This document shows, one piece after another, positions 1-11,147 of a stretch of DNA of 64,000 bases. The first letter of the stretch is position 1; every line of letters starts with the position of its first letter. The notes under the pieces were generated by a model. That model made no database searches. It was given only the letters and a program-made list of their open reading frames with translations, and was not told the origin of the DNA. Made by a program: the position numbers and the translations under genes. This DNA comes from Rhizophagus irregularis (Eukaryota; Glomeromycota; Glomeromycetes; Glomerales; Glomeraceae): assembly GCF_026210795.1 (NCBI RefSeq), contig NC_089430.1, forward strand, positions 1,922,001-1,986,000, read 5' to 3'.

Positions 1-1560
1 TACTATAAATATTGTTTCGATTTTTCATTTTTCTGAACGAGTATTTTATCACACATTAATCATGAACCATCTTCCGTCTATAAATTAATAATTCACCAAA
101 GGCACAAAAAATTCATCTTCAAATATGGGAATAGAACGTGGTCGTCAAATGTTCTTTAACTGGTTATTATTATTATTTGTTATATTCCCATTTTTCACTG
201 GTTTCCAAAACTTTACAAAGTTGAAGCTGCTGGCCAACAGGTAACAATTCTGAATTACTATTTCCCATACCATTTTCAAGCGAAAATATTTCATTTACTT
301 CAGTGGAACAATAAGCACTGAAGCACCCCTGATGTATTTAACAAAGGTCATCGAGAACAACGCGTTAGTTTGCTGTAGTAAATTATTCACTCTGCAGTAC
401 TTCCATTCATTCATGTCGTAAACTTGCTTTCTTCTTGTCTTTGTACTCTCCGTCGACATAATGTTAAAAAATAATAACACTGATTCGTTACATCCTTTAC
501 TCATTGAATCATAATATTCTAATCAGTATTCTTTAATGTTTTGACCAACAAATCCCGATGAATTTGCAATGTTGCTACCATATCGAGAGAAAATACAACT
601 TCACCTCTAGCTACACTCGAATATCAGTAATGTATAGAATAGTATTGAACATATGTATTTTAAGGTATTTTCCGTTTCACTAGCGACACGTTTGAGCATT
701 AGCTCGATTTAAAGTTATCATTTCATCATTTAACCAGCCTCGTTTTTAAGAGTTAATTGGGTCATTTTCACGCAACTTCCTCTATAAGAATTTTGTCACC
801 AAATCAACATAACGACAAGCTTCTCAGCTTGCTCTAATATCAATGAGGGATACCCATCACAGTCTCGTAAACTTCTAGTGACGGACGACACAATATCATT
901 ATATAGTAATTCACGGCCTTAAAGTTATCATTATTCTTATATGTTTAATTGTGGCATGTATACTCATTTCCCCGACTTTTTCAAGATATGGTAATTCTAC
1001 TTGAATCTCTTAGCTGCATATTTACGATTTTCTTTTATTTTTTTCATTTTCTTTAGATACACCTCTTTGAAATGACCTCTATTGATCACCTTTTTCTCCT
1101 TGTGGCATTAATACTCGTTTACTATCTTCAGACTTATTTACTGCTCTTTCTACATTCGCTACGATCTATTACACCATGAATTTAATCTATTATATATCTG
1201 AGGGTCAAGAAGCTCAAATGAATAAATTTGTTCAAATTTCTTTAGGTATAGTAAGTTTATCGTACATGCGTCTCCATCAACGTTAAAAGTAGCTCTTTTA
1301 TAAACTCAACTAATGAATCTGAACGAGTCTTGGCGACGGAGAGTGCTTGATGGCTTGTCCGTACTGAAACAAACGACAGTGTCAATCTAGCTATAGAAGT
1401 ATGATCTTTATTCGTCGTTTCTGAGAAGGTTTTTCAATGTGAAGGTAATTTCCTACAGCTCTAGGTGACTGTTTTCGAATATTGAGAGTGGGCTCATCGG
1501 ATCTTTTGATCCAGGTTTTATGGAATTAGTTGTGCCAACATTATAATATCAAAGGAAAAG
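1..1560 (-). pseudogene. ULP1-like protease copy A, degenerate and running off the left edge
   Basis: This stretch aligns along its length with the intact ULP1-like gene at 3059-5068 and its 3' flank from about 2914, in the same orientation. It is riddled with indels and stops. The best preserved piece is an open 69-residue segment at 295-504. There the residues that carry the catalytic cysteine in the intact copy (Tyr-Asp-Cys-Gly-Val) are deleted, so QQTNA runs straight into FSMTF-like sequence. Similarity continues through the middle region (for example the conserved stretch near 1190-1220) and fades around 1560. A functional protease cannot be made from this copy. It is the left-most visible member of a five-copy same-strand cluster; more may lie outside the window. 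Confidence 0.8.
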
Positions 1561-2913
1561 CACAAAATATCCAAGGGGTAAAATTCAATTTTAAAATCTA
1601 ATAGATTAGACAGTATTTAGATCCGGAAATGCTATAATTATTGTAGTATTTATAATAATACTCGCGACAAAAATAATTACATTTAATATTTGTACTCGGG
1701 AAAAGCAAAGATATACAATTATCGATCACGTGATATCAAATAATAACTGATCTACTACTGATAAAAGGATAGATTAAAAAATTTTTAAACATAATATTTT
1801 TCTTAAATTACTTTTATGAACAATGAACACCGATATTGACACAAACACTTTAGAAAATCAAAATGAATCGATGATAATAAAATAACGGATGAATCAAAAC
1901 CACCATACCTTACCGAAAAGTTAAGTGGAAATAAATCAATTGATAATTTTTTTTAGAAACGAGTAAAAATTAAATTCATATAATAATGACAAGTGTATAG
2001 AGTAGTTTGAGTTCGAAAAATTCGGAAATTTAAAACAAATGGATGCATGAATGCTCTTATGTTTTGTCTATAAGGGTCTTTCGAAATTTATGACTTATAA
2101 GTGCATGGATGGTTAATCCTGTGAAGAGACCAATTAGTTATTTAGAAAAGAATATATCATATTGGTATGTGAAAATACTAGTAATGATGCTGCTAATAAA
2201 ATTAAAGTGGAATTTAGCATAGCTGATAAAGAAAAAATGTTCAATCATTATTTAAAAGAAACTCGGGAAATTCTGATTTTAAATATGTAAGCAAACTGTT
2301 AGATTTTAATAGAATAACGAATTATTCTCCTTTAATTAGATTTAGATTCAAGTATAATAGAGCTCAAATTGTTAAGTAAATACTTATTTAGAAATCATAT
2401 AAATTATAAAAAATTAATCTATCTATATATTAAATATTATTTAATAGATGATATAAAGGCAACGACGAGTCTAATAATATTTTAAGGCATATATATCACT
2501 TAGAGGATGATATGAAAACAGCGACAAGTCTAATAATATTTTAAGGCATATATATCACTTAGGACATTTATATATTCATCCGATCGCTTTCGATACGCCT
2601 TCGATACGCCTTCGATACTCTAACTATTGTTCTTGATTAATGAAAACATCTTGGTAAATGCTTTCACCAGTATATAATATAACCACACAATGTTATATTT
2701 TATTTATATTTAATTTATAACAAAAAACCAATGTATAATAAATACGTTAACTTCTTTCATACCTTTAAAACTCTCGCCAATATAGTTAATATATTACATA
2801 AATAAAATCAAAAAGGTTTTTGCATAGTGCAAACTAATCATAATTTTTAATTAAACTTAAATTTAATTTTAAAATGTTTCTAATATAGATAGAGAGAGAA
2901 TATAAAAAAAATA
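1561..2913. other. Intergenic, degenerate sequence without a supported gene
   Basis: No reading frame of useful length is present. Short coding-like scraps on the plus strand between about 1820 and 2290 are broken by many stops and match nothing I recognise. The stretch also holds a 59-bp tandem duplication (2447-2564) and a triple 'ttcgatacgcc'-type microrepeat near 2590-2625. Confidence 0.6.
2447..2564. repeat. 59-bp direct tandem duplication
   Basis: Two adjacent near-identical units begin at 2447 and 2506. Both run from a GATGATAT start through a shared 'ctaataatattttaaggc' core to 'atcacttag'. They differ by only a few substitutions, so the duplication is fairly recent compared with the decayed surroundings. 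Confidence 0.85.
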
Positions 2914-3058
2914 ATACTATAAATATTATTTCAATTTTCAACTTTTCTGAGTTGGTATTTTATATATATAATATCATACGTTAATCATGAGCTAACTTCC
3001 ATTCATTAATAATTCACCAAAAACGCAAAAATCATAGGAATAAAAACGTATAATTATC

Positions 3059-5068
3059 TTAATTACCTAATATACAATTGTCTTCGAATGTTCTTTTTTG
3101 GCCTGAATAATTAACATAATTATTAGTTATACTCCCATTTTTCACTGGTTCTGAGACTTTACAAGGTTGAAGTTGCTGGTCAACAGGCAACAACTCTGAA
3201 TCTATTATTTCCCACATCATTTTCAAGCGAAAGTATTTCATGTACCTCGGTGGAGTAAAAAGCACCGAAGCACCTCTGCTGATGTGTTCAGCGAAGGTCA
3301 TCGAGAACACACCACAATCGTACGCGTTAGTTTGCTGAGGTAAATTATTCACTCTGTAGTACTTCCATTCACTCGTATCGTAGCTTGGCGCCTTCTTCTT
3401 GTCCTTGTACTCTTCCTCAACATAATGTTTCAATAATGACAACACTGATTCATTACATCCTTTACTCATTGAATCATAATATTCCAATCGGCGTTCTTTA
3501 ATATTGATGACCGCCAAAGCCCAATGAATTTGTAAATGTATAGGAACGATCACCATGTCGAGAGAAAATATATCAAGTTTAGCTCTCTTTGTAATCCTAG
3601 CTACACCTGAATATCCTTTTTTCTCCAGTAATGGGTAGAAAAAAGTATTAAACATATGTATTTTCGGGTATTTCTCCGGTTCTCTAGCGGCGCGTTTGAG
3701 AATCAGCTCGACATAAAAGTTTATCACTTCATCATTTAACCAGCCTCGTTTTTTAAGAGTAATTAGGTCATTTCCACGCACTGAAACCTTATCCCCCTCT
3801 ACAAGAATCTTGTCACCTGAATTCAACATAACGACAAGCTTCTCAGCTTGTTCTAATGTCAATGAGGGATACCCATCACATTGAATCCAGTCTCGTAAAC
3901 GTCTTGTGGCAGACCTCTTCTTATTTGTCAAGTTACCATTATATAGTGATGATTCATTACGCGGCGATTTAAGTGATAATTCACGACATATATAAGCCTT
4001 AAGGTTATCGTTATTCTTATTTTCTTCTTTTATATGCTTAATCGCGGCTTGTACTCCCATTTCTTCGACTGTTTCGAGACATCGCAATTCTTCTTGGATT
4101 TCTTCTTTAGTTGCATATTCTCGATTTTCTTCCATAATTTGTTCACTTTCCTTAGATATACTTTCTTGTAACTCCCTCGATCCATCTTCAATTGAAAATA
4201 CTTCCGGATTCTCTTTATATTGCAATACTAGTGTTTTATAACACCATTCATCTTCTTCTTCGGTTTTTTTAAGTCTTTGAAATGACCTCCGCTGATCACC
4301 TGTTCTCCTATTGTAATATGACCAACATAATGTTTCTTGTGGCACTAATACTCGTTGATTGTCTTCGGACTTTTCTACTACTCTTTCTACATTCACTATC
4401 GACTTATTCCATATCCATGAATTTAGTTTATTATATATCTGAGGGTCAAGAAGCTCAAGTGAATTTATCTGTTCAAATGTCTTCGTATTATAATAGGTAT
4501 AACAAGATTGTTGTATACATGTCTTCACCAATTGTGGAGGTGGAGGTAGCTCTTTTGTAAACTCAATCGAAGAAGCTGAACTAAGTCTTGGCGATAGGGA
4601 GTAGTTGTGTGTTGAAACATATGAAGGTGTCGGGCTTGACCGTACTGAAACATACGACGGTGTCGGGCTAGCTATAGGTGTAGAGTAATTATACGTAGGA
4701 TCTTTTAGGCCATTTATGCCTTTTTCTGCTCGTTTCTGAAATGTAAGGGGAATTAAAGGTCTTGATCTTTCGATAGTTGTATCGGCTACACCTAATCTAG
4801 CTGGTGACTTAAACTTCTCGGCTACACCAAATTTATTCTCATATGATTCTAACAAATTCTTTGAAATAGCTGGTGACTTAAACTTCTCGGCTACACCAAA
4901 AGTATTCTCATATAATTCTAATAAATCTTTTGGAACATTGGTATATCGTTGTTTTGATATTTTTTTAAGTCTAACAAATCTTTCTTGTGCTTTTCGTTCT
5001 TGTCTTCTCATCGTTATTCGACCATGCATAACTCTTTTCTCTGGGCTTTTGGAACCCCAACATTCCAT
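3059..5068 (-). CDS. ULP1/SENP-type SUMO protease-like protein (C48 family), full-length copy B
   Basis: A 669-residue intronless ORF. The C-terminal part (about residues 440-610) has the layout of a C48 cysteine protease: a 'GWLNDEVINFY' entry motif, His515 in 'QIHWALAV', Asp532 in 'YYDSMS', the oxyanion Gln579 in 'LPQQTNAYDC' and the nucleophile Cys585 in 'YDCGVFS'. Family members cleave SUMO or related modifiers, which suggests isopeptidase activity; the substrate cannot be read from sequence. The N-terminal 430 residues are basic and serine/proline-rich, with no domain I recognise. Two internal tandem duplications are visible: a 'GVAEKFKSPA' unit near residues 50-95 and an 'SSPTPSYVS' unit near 135-155. 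Both occur once in copy C. It is the only copy in the cluster with a complete triad. Capture by a transposon is possible, because ULP1 domains travel with some fungal DNA transposons, but no transposase is seen here. Confidence 0.85.
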   Translation of the reverse strand: MECWGSKSPEKRVMHGRITMRRQERKAQERFVRLKKISKQRYTNVPKDLLELYENTFGVAEKFKSPAISKNLLESYENKFGVAEKFKSPARLGVADTTIERSRPLIPLTFQKRAEKGINGLKDPTYNYSTPIASPTPSYVSVRSSPTPSYVSTHNYSLSPRLSSASSIEFTKELPPPPQLVKTCIQQSCYTYYNTKTFEQINSLELLDPQIYNKLNSWIWNKSIVNVERVVEKSEDNQRVLVPQETLCWSYYNRRTGDQRRSFQRLKKTEEEDEWCYKTLVLQYKENPEVFSIEDGSRELQESISKESEQIMEENREYATKEEIQEELRCLETVEEMGVQAAIKHIKEENKNNDNLKAYICRELSLKSPRNESSLYNGNLTNKKRSATRRLRDWIQCDGYPSLTLEQAEKLVVMLNSGDKILVEGDKVSVRGNDLITLKKRGWLNDEVINFYVELILKRAAREPEKYPKIHMFNTFFYPLLEKKGYSGVARITKRAKLDIFSLDMVIVPIHLQIHWALAVINIKERRLEYYDSMSKGCNESVLSLLKHYVEEEYKDKKKAPSYDTSEWKYYRVNNLPQQTNAYDCGVFSMTFAEHISRGASVLFTPPRYMKYFRLKMMWEIIDSELLPVDQQLQPCKVSEPVKNGSITNNYVNYSGQKRTFEDNCILGN

Positions 5069-6780
5069 TTTGAAGTAAAATAAAAACTGTGTATGTTTAG
5101 AAAAAAACTAAATCTGGATTGAAAAAAAATTTGCAATTAGCCCAAAATATAAAAACAGGTTTAAACAAATAAATCGTCCAAATAAACAAGTTTTAATGGA
5201 CCTTAAGTCAGATCTAACCTTGTGTCTGCTGCGATCTATAAAACTGTGAAATAAAATCCTTTGAAATGAAGTAGATTATTTTCTCGCTTTAGAAAAACGA
5301 CAAAAAACAATGCATGTGTTAGTCCAAAAAAGGAAGAGTAAATACTAGAAGCTTATACTATTATTTATTGGTCACGTGACTCGATTTATTAACATCTGAA
5401 ATTCAGCATAATTATAATAACGATGAAATAGGTAAATATGTTTATTTAAATTGTGTTAAACTCTTATCATTTAATATGCACATATATCTAAAGAACAAAA
5501 ATCGCCAGTAGTAATACCTTTATTAAAATAAAACACCTTATCGAAAAGGTAAAAATGGTCTGTAGTATATTCACTTCTCGATTTCTTTTGCAATCTTTTC
5601 CTTTCTTTAGATATATTTCTTATATCCTTTTCGATTCAGCTATATTCTTTCTACATTTACTATTGACTTATTACATATCCATGAATTTAGTTTATTATAT
5701 ATCTGAGGGTCAAGAAGTTCAAATGAATTTATCTGTTCAAATGTCTTCGTGTTATAATAGGTATAACAAGATTGTTGTATACATGTCTTCACCAATTGTG
5801 GAGGTGGAGGTAGCTCTTTTGTAAACTCAATCGAAGAAGCTGAGCTAAGTCTTGGCGATAGGGAATAGTTATGTGTTGAAACATATGAAGGTGTCGGGCT
5901 AGCTATAGGTGTAGAGTAATTATATGTAGGGTCTTTTAGGCCATTTATGCCTTTTTCTGCTCGTTTCTGAAATGTAAGGGGAATTAAAGGTCTTGATCTT
6001 TCGATAGTTGTATCGGCTACACCTAATCTAGCTGGTGACTTAAACTTCTCGGCTACACCAAAAATATTCTCATATAATTCTAATAAATCTTTTTGAACAT
6101 TGGTATATCGTTGTTTTGATATTTGTTTAAGTCTAGCAATTCTTTCTTGTGATTTTCGTTCTTGTCTTCTCTTCGTTGTTCGACCATTCATAACTCTTTT
6201 CTCTGGGCTTTTGGAAACCCGACATGATTTCATTTTGAAGTAAAATAAAAACTGTGAAAAATGGTTCGTATGTTTAGAAAAAAACTAAATCTGGATTGAA
6301 AAAAAAATTTGCAATTAGCCCAAAATATAAAAACAGGTATTAACAAAATAAATCGTCCAAATAAACAAGTTTTAATGGACCTTAAGTCAGATCTAACCTT
6401 GTGTCTGCTGCGATCTATAAAACTGTGAAATAAAATCCTTTGAAATGAAGTAGATTATTTTCTCGCTTTAGAAAAACGACAAAAAACAATGCATGTGTTA
6501 GTCCAAAAAAGGAAGAGTAAATACTAGAAGCTTATACTATTATTTATTGGTCACGTGACTCGGTTTATTTAACATCTGAAATTCAGCATAATTATAATAA
6601 CGATGAATAGGTATTTCATATTTTGAAATCGCCAGTAGTAATACCTTTATTAAAATAAAACACCTTATCGAAAAGGTAAAACTGGTCTGTAGTATATTCA
6701 TCATCCAACTTCTCGATTTCTTTTGCAATCTTTTCCTTTCTTTAAATATATTTTCTTATATCCTTTTCGATTCAGCTTCA
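5069..6780. repeat. Tandem segmental duplication of the ULP1 5' flank
   Basis: The 5' flank of copy B (5069-5640) is repeated almost base for base as the 5' flank of copy C (from about 6236 to 6780). Shared blocks include the 'ctaaatctggattgaaaaaa' block, the 'tttggtcacgtgac'-like block and the 'caccttatcgaaaaggta' block. Copies B and C therefore arose by tandem duplication of a unit of roughly 1.2 kb that joined a truncated N-terminal half to duplicated flank. The two flanks differ mainly by short indels. Confidence 0.85.
5640..6233 (-). pseudogene. ULP1-like protease copy C, N-terminal fragment only
   Basis: A 197-residue ORF closely matches the N-terminal region of copy B from the start codon through the 'YNKLNSWI..KSIVNVER' stretch, then diverges abruptly and stops within two codons. 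The protease domain is absent. Compared with copy B it has a single 'GVAEKFKSPA' unit and a single 'SPTPSYVS' unit, so it shows the state before the internal duplications of B or a contracted one. The truncation point coincides with the duplication junction near 5640. It could still be translated as a short protein, but it cannot be a protease. Confidence 0.8.
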
Positions 6781-7290
6781 ATTGAAAATACTTTTGGATT
6801 CTCTACATATTGTATCTTATTCTTTATCTTCATCGGTTTTTTTAAGTCTTTTGAATGACCTCTGTTCTCCTATTGTAATATGACCAACATTCTTGTGCCA
6901 CTGGATGTGCTAGTTACACCTATTCTAGCCGATGACTTAACTTCTCAACTGCACAAAAGTATTTTCATATAAACCCATCAATTCTATTGAAGCGTTAGTA
7001 TATCGCTGTTTTGATATTTTTAAGATTATCATATCTTTCTTGTTTTCCTAACTTGTTGACTCGACCTTTCATAACACTACTCTCCGAGTTTTTAGGATCC
7101 CGAAATTCCAATTTTAAAGTAATTAAAAGAGATTATCTTTTAAAAAATTAACCATAGAATTTTTTAACAAAATGAAAAAAAAATAAAAAGATAAAATTTG
7201 TAATAAATCCAAATATAAAATACGTTTAAAAGTAATAATAGTCTAGATCTAACCGCGATCTAAAAATTCTGTGAATAAATCTAGTAATGG
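6590..7290 (-). pseudogene. ULP1-like protease copy D, degenerate N-terminal relic
   Basis: Similarity to copies B and C resumes here: the 'caccttatcgaaaaggta' block, a 'caattgaaaatactt' block matching the interior of B near 4190, the 'tcctattgtaatatgaccaa' block matching B near 4310, and a decayed 5' end near 7060-7110 followed by decayed 5' flank to about 7290. No frame stays open for more than about 60 codons. It is more decayed than copy C and less than copy E. Confidence 0.7.
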
Positions 7291-8009
7291 ATGTTCCATA
7301 TTGTTGATCCCGTGACTTGATTACAATATTATTATGACCTCGTATCACGTGGACTCTAAATTTTTAAATCAGAAATAGTGAAAATACGGATTTTCAAGAT
7401 ACTCAATATACCCAATAACACAAATCTACTCAGTATCTACCCTTTATAGATAAGTCAGAATATTTTATTTTGTTAACTGGTGGTGTTATAGCTGGTGATG
7501 ACGCCGGCCACTTCAAGATGGGCGCTGATTTCCTTACACAACAATCTTAAATAAAGCTGATAAAATTATTGGTGAAAGCGCAATGAATGAAGGATCGGTT
7601 GATGTGCTAGGGGCATGCGGGAATCTAGCTAGCCTCAGCTTATTTTTCATAGTTTTATATATAGAGGTTTTCTTTATTCCTTTTTTTTTTGTTGAAAATT
7701 TTATTTTAACGAGTTATTGTTAATTTAAACTTTTAGTGGGAAAGCCTTTCGTACAGTCCCAGCTGTGGGAGGCTGTCCCAGCTTAGTATCGTATATAAAG
7801 TAGTCTTGCATTTGTCAATGACTTTGATGTTTTGTATTAGCGTTAAAGTTATTTCTACTTATGTTTCTCAATGTATTAAATAAAATATATTAAAATAAAA
7901 CAATGCCGGTAGGAAAAAGAATACATTTAATTTAAATATTAAAAATACCGAAAAAATCGCATTCTCACAACGAGTTCATTTTTTGCACATAATTGCCTAT
8001 TCATTCAAT
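7291..8009. other. Intergenic, no supported gene
   Basis: No open frame or known element is recognised. There is a small GC-richer island at 7480-7650 that looks like broken coding sequence, and a pair of 'gtcccagct' direct repeats at about 7755-7785 followed by a TATATAAAG motif. These could be remains of an LTR or promoter, but I cannot support either. Confidence 0.5.
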
Positions 8010-8860
8010 ATGGACAAGTCTACAGTTATCAGTAGTAAAGTCCTCATTAAAAATATAACACTCCATCAGACACAACGTAAAAGTAAAAGGTAAATAGTTC
8101 ACACCCATCTGACTTCATCATATTTTCGATTTCTTATACAATCTTACACCTTTCGATTCAGCTTCATTTGAAAATTCTTCTGATCGTATCTTCATTAGTT
8201 TTTTCAAGTCTTTGAAATGATGCACGATGGTTGCCTGTCTTCCTATTATAATGTCTTTCTAGTGGTTCTATCGTCTATCAGGTATAAGTTTCTGTACATT
8301 CAATATCGATTTAGTGTAGTTAAAGGCTCTAGCCTTTCATTGGTCTAGTTGCCGACAGCTTGAACTCCTTAAACGCTCTCATATAAATCTGAAAATTAAT
8401 ATATTACTGTATTAATATTTTTTGAGTCTTTGACCTTTTCTCCCTTTGTCGCGCTAATTATATCGAAAAATTTGATTTTGGACCTATAAAGTATTTTAGG
8501 TTGTTGACATAATTTCAGGTCGTTTTGGTGCATATGAGAAACTGACCTTTGATGGCTGCATTAGCTACGACTAATTCAATCTTTTTGATCAGTTCGCACC
8601 TTTTCCGTTGAATTTAACTTGTTAACTCAACTACTCATAATTCTTTTCTCTGATCTTAAACAAAAAATGTTCGTACGTTACTTAAGATCTGGTTTAAAAA
8701 AAAAAGTTATGATTAGTTCAATAAATATAGGTCTACACTAAATAAACAACAAAATAAACAATTTTCAAATAGACCTCGAGTTTGATCTAACCTTGCACTA
8801 GCTGCGATCTAAACAAACGTGAATGAAATAAGTAGATTATATTCTTATTTTAAAAAAAAA
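8010..8860 (-). pseudogene. ULP1-like protease copy E, most decayed relic
   Basis: Weak but collinear similarity to the flank and N-terminal parts of copies B-D: a 'gatttcttatacaatctt' block, a 'gattcagcttcatttgaaaa' block, a 'caagtctttgaaatga' block, then a decayed 5' flank with 'gatctaaccttgcactagctgcgatctaaa'-type sequence near 8780-8815. No usable frame remains. It is the oldest-looking copy of the cluster. Confidence 0.6.
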
Positions 8861-9393
8861 TCATAATGATTTTTAATGATAGAATATGCGATTGCCGCTA
8901 AGATATTTCTGAAAAGATTATTTCTTCTCATTCAATTTATCTACATATTTATCATATGAAACTTATTATCAAAGTTTTTATCCACGCATTTACCATGTCC
9001 GCGCAAAATATGATGGTGGTGATGACAATGCCATTTTTTAACAATAAAAAAATTTTTTCCCATTCCCCAGAATAAACGGAATAAGAAAAAATAGAAGGGC
9101 ATGACATATTGTGGCAACTAACATCCTAAAACTCAACCTCAATTATTGTTATCAGAAATCTAGCATCATTCTCGTATTATCATGATGATTAATGACATCT
9201 TTGGTCACCAAATCGTCGTACTATAGTAAGTTTACAATAATGTTTTCACAAGATCGCGTTCACAAAAGTCGGTAAGACTGACTTCTTCATTTCCTTTTCA
9301 ACAGATTCACGTACTGTCTTACACTTTTTTTTAAAAGCTCTCCGTAGAATTCGTTCGTTATCAGTTAGGTCGACTTAGTTTTATCCATAGATT
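8861..9393. other. Intergenic, nothing recognised
   Basis: Mixed-composition sequence without an ORF above about 50 codons on either strand, no inverted-repeat element and no RNA gene signature that I can see. Confidence 0.5.
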
Positions 9394-9582
9394 TCATTCA
9401 TTTGTATTACACAATTCTGTAGGTGGCTTTGGCTCCTCTTTTAAAAACCTATTGAACGTAAGCTTGTAAGCTATTTTGAAGCTGTGATGTTGGCATATTA
9501 CGTGTTTTTTCCCTGCTACACATTTAATGCAAATCTGATATGTTGGTGGTCTAAAGCAAGACTGACAGATTTTGGCCGGCAT
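9394..9582 (-). CDS. Small cysteine-rich hypothetical protein
   Basis: A 62-codon ORF starting 'MPAKICQSCF' and ending 'TELCNTNE'. It has two CxxC pairs (CQSC near residues 6-9 and CIKC near 18-21) plus a later Cys-Gln-His-His cluster, so a small zinc-binding fold is possible. It lies 360 bp downstream of the MSS4-like gene on the same strand. I do not recognise a family. Its short length and lack of a visible splice partner leave open that it is a chance ORF or one exon of a longer gene; the Cys spacing is the only argument for coding. Confidence 0.3.
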   Translation of the reverse strand: MPAKICQSCFRPPTYQICIKCVAGKKHVICQHHSFKIAYKLTFNRFLKEEPKPPTELCNTNE

Positions 9583-9940
9583 TACGGCATTAAGAAATTA
9601 ATCAAATAAAAGGATCACCGAATAGATCGATAAGTTCAAATAAAATCTGATTTATTCAACTTTTAAAATAAAATGATAACATATAACTTTGAAGCACAAT
9701 ATATATGTCCCATTCTATATAAGTTATAAAATAGGAACCGAAAATTAAGACAATTATTATTACAAAAAAAAATAAAATAAAATGAAATAAAAATCAACAA
9801 TAACTCGCTAAATGTGTAAAATACAAAAACCATAAGAGCAAAAAAAGTAATAGATTTAATAAAAATAAATTAATTATTGCAAATGTAAATAGTAGATATA
9901 TTTTTAATGGAAGGATTCTTAACTTAATAAAAACGAAAAT
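9583..9940. other. AT-rich intergenic, 3' side of the MSS4-like gene
   Basis: A/T-rich sequence with several poly-A/poly-T runs and no ORF. On the minus strand it would contain the 3' UTR and polyadenylation region of the gene that ends at 9941. Confidence 0.5.
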
Positions 9941-10549
9941 TTATTCTTCCCGTAAATAACTGACCCGGTCAGCAGCAATCAAATATTCATTCATCTTCGT
10001 ATTGGTATCATTATATCCTAATGGATTTATATTATTACATCTAGGACAACATAAATATCTAATTCCCGTAACTATAGTGTTCGTGACATTGATATTTTCA
10101 AATGCCATTACATCATTCAATACCCAAAATCCTTGATTCAGAGTAACATCATCAGAAGAAGAATTTTCAGAAGAAGAATTTTCAGAAGAATTTTCAGAGT
10201 CGGATTCTTTTGTATCTTTTTCATTTTCATCAGGTAATTTTAACTGCCAATGTAAAAAGAAATAAACAAACAATGGAATTTCTCGTTAGAAAAAGTTGAG
10301 ATCCCAAAATAAAAAAAGTAATACGAGACTAATTTCTCATACCTTTTCCTTTGATCTTTCAACCCACTTTCCAAGATTCGCACGTAAAATAAGGCTCCGA
10401 CAACCTTGTCCACAGTAAATACTATATGCATTGTGGTTTTCGGAATTTACAAGTTGATTTTGAGGATCTGTAAATTCTTTAAAGGGGACACCGGGTCCAT
10501 TTTTATCATCAAAAAACGGACTATTTATATCATCAAAAAACTCTGCCAT
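9941..10549 (-). CDS. MSS4/RABIF (Dss4)-like Rab GTPase-associated protein, two exons
   Basis: Exons 10549-10343 and 10243-9941 with a 99-bp GTATGA...AG intron carrying a 'tctaacg' branch-site-like motif. The junction is phase 0 and gives 169 residues. The N-terminal half has 'YCGQGCRSLIL' (about residues 45-55), and the second exon has 'GFWVLNDVMAFENI' followed by 'CCPRCNNINPLGY' and a C-terminal 'AADRVSY'. These are the two Cys-X2/3-Cys zinc half-sites and the flanking motifs of the MSS4 family, which binds nucleotide-free exocytic Rab GTPases and acts as a chaperone or weak exchange factor in the secretory pathway. An acidic serine-rich insert (about residues 75-100, Glu/Asn/Ser repeats) separates the half-sites. 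This insert is not typical of animal MSS4. The neighbouring GPI gene is transcribed away from it. Confidence 0.85.
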
Positions 10550-11147
10550 TCTTTTTCTCGTAAGAAAAATATTAATAAAGAGAGAAAATTTTTAGGTAGA
10601 GTTGGCAAATGCAAAGGAAAAAAAATGTATGTATAAACTCCTTGAAGAATAACAAAAAAGGCAATGAATTTAAAACACGATTTAACGAATAAATTTCCTA
10701 GCCTTATAATTTATAATAAATAGGATTCATTCATTATTGAAAACCATTCAAAACCTGATTTAGGATTTGGTAAAAGCAAAGGAAAAAATGGTATGAGTTG
10801 ATCTTTCCATTTTGTAATCGAATCCGGAATCTACCTTTCTTAGACTTACCAACTCTGTGACGTCCCTTTGATCTAATCTCTTTTAATGTATAAAATGTTT
10901 ACACCCTGTATAACATTAAATGCAAATCAGATTAAAAGAAATTAAAAACTGATTACGTGTGTCGTAACACAACGCATCATGTTACTTGGATGTCTCAAAA
11001 AATTCTGTGTAAAAACCATGAAAAATGATAATCACAATAAAAATTAAGATAAGGGATCAAAAAATTTAAATTTTTTACATTTTATAGATATCATAGATAA
11101 AAGAAGTGCCTTTTCATATTAGATTACATGCTCGTTAAATTTCGAGC
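10550..11147. promoter_or_regulatory. Shared intergenic region between divergent MSS4-like and PIG-P genes
   Basis: About 600 bp separates the start codons of two housekeeping genes transcribed outward, so both promoters must lie here. No clear TATA box or strong dyad is visible close to either start. A short near-repeat, 'gcaaaggaaaaaa', occurs near 10611 and again near 10777. Confidence 0.45.

Noticed and set aside
4282-4560. Plus-strand ORF repeated at 5555-5824
   Set aside because: It is the antisense shadow of the ULP1-like copies; it recurs only because the genes are duplicated.
7480-7650. GC-richer coding-like island
   Set aside because: All frames are broken within 20-40 codons and no family phrase could be recognised.
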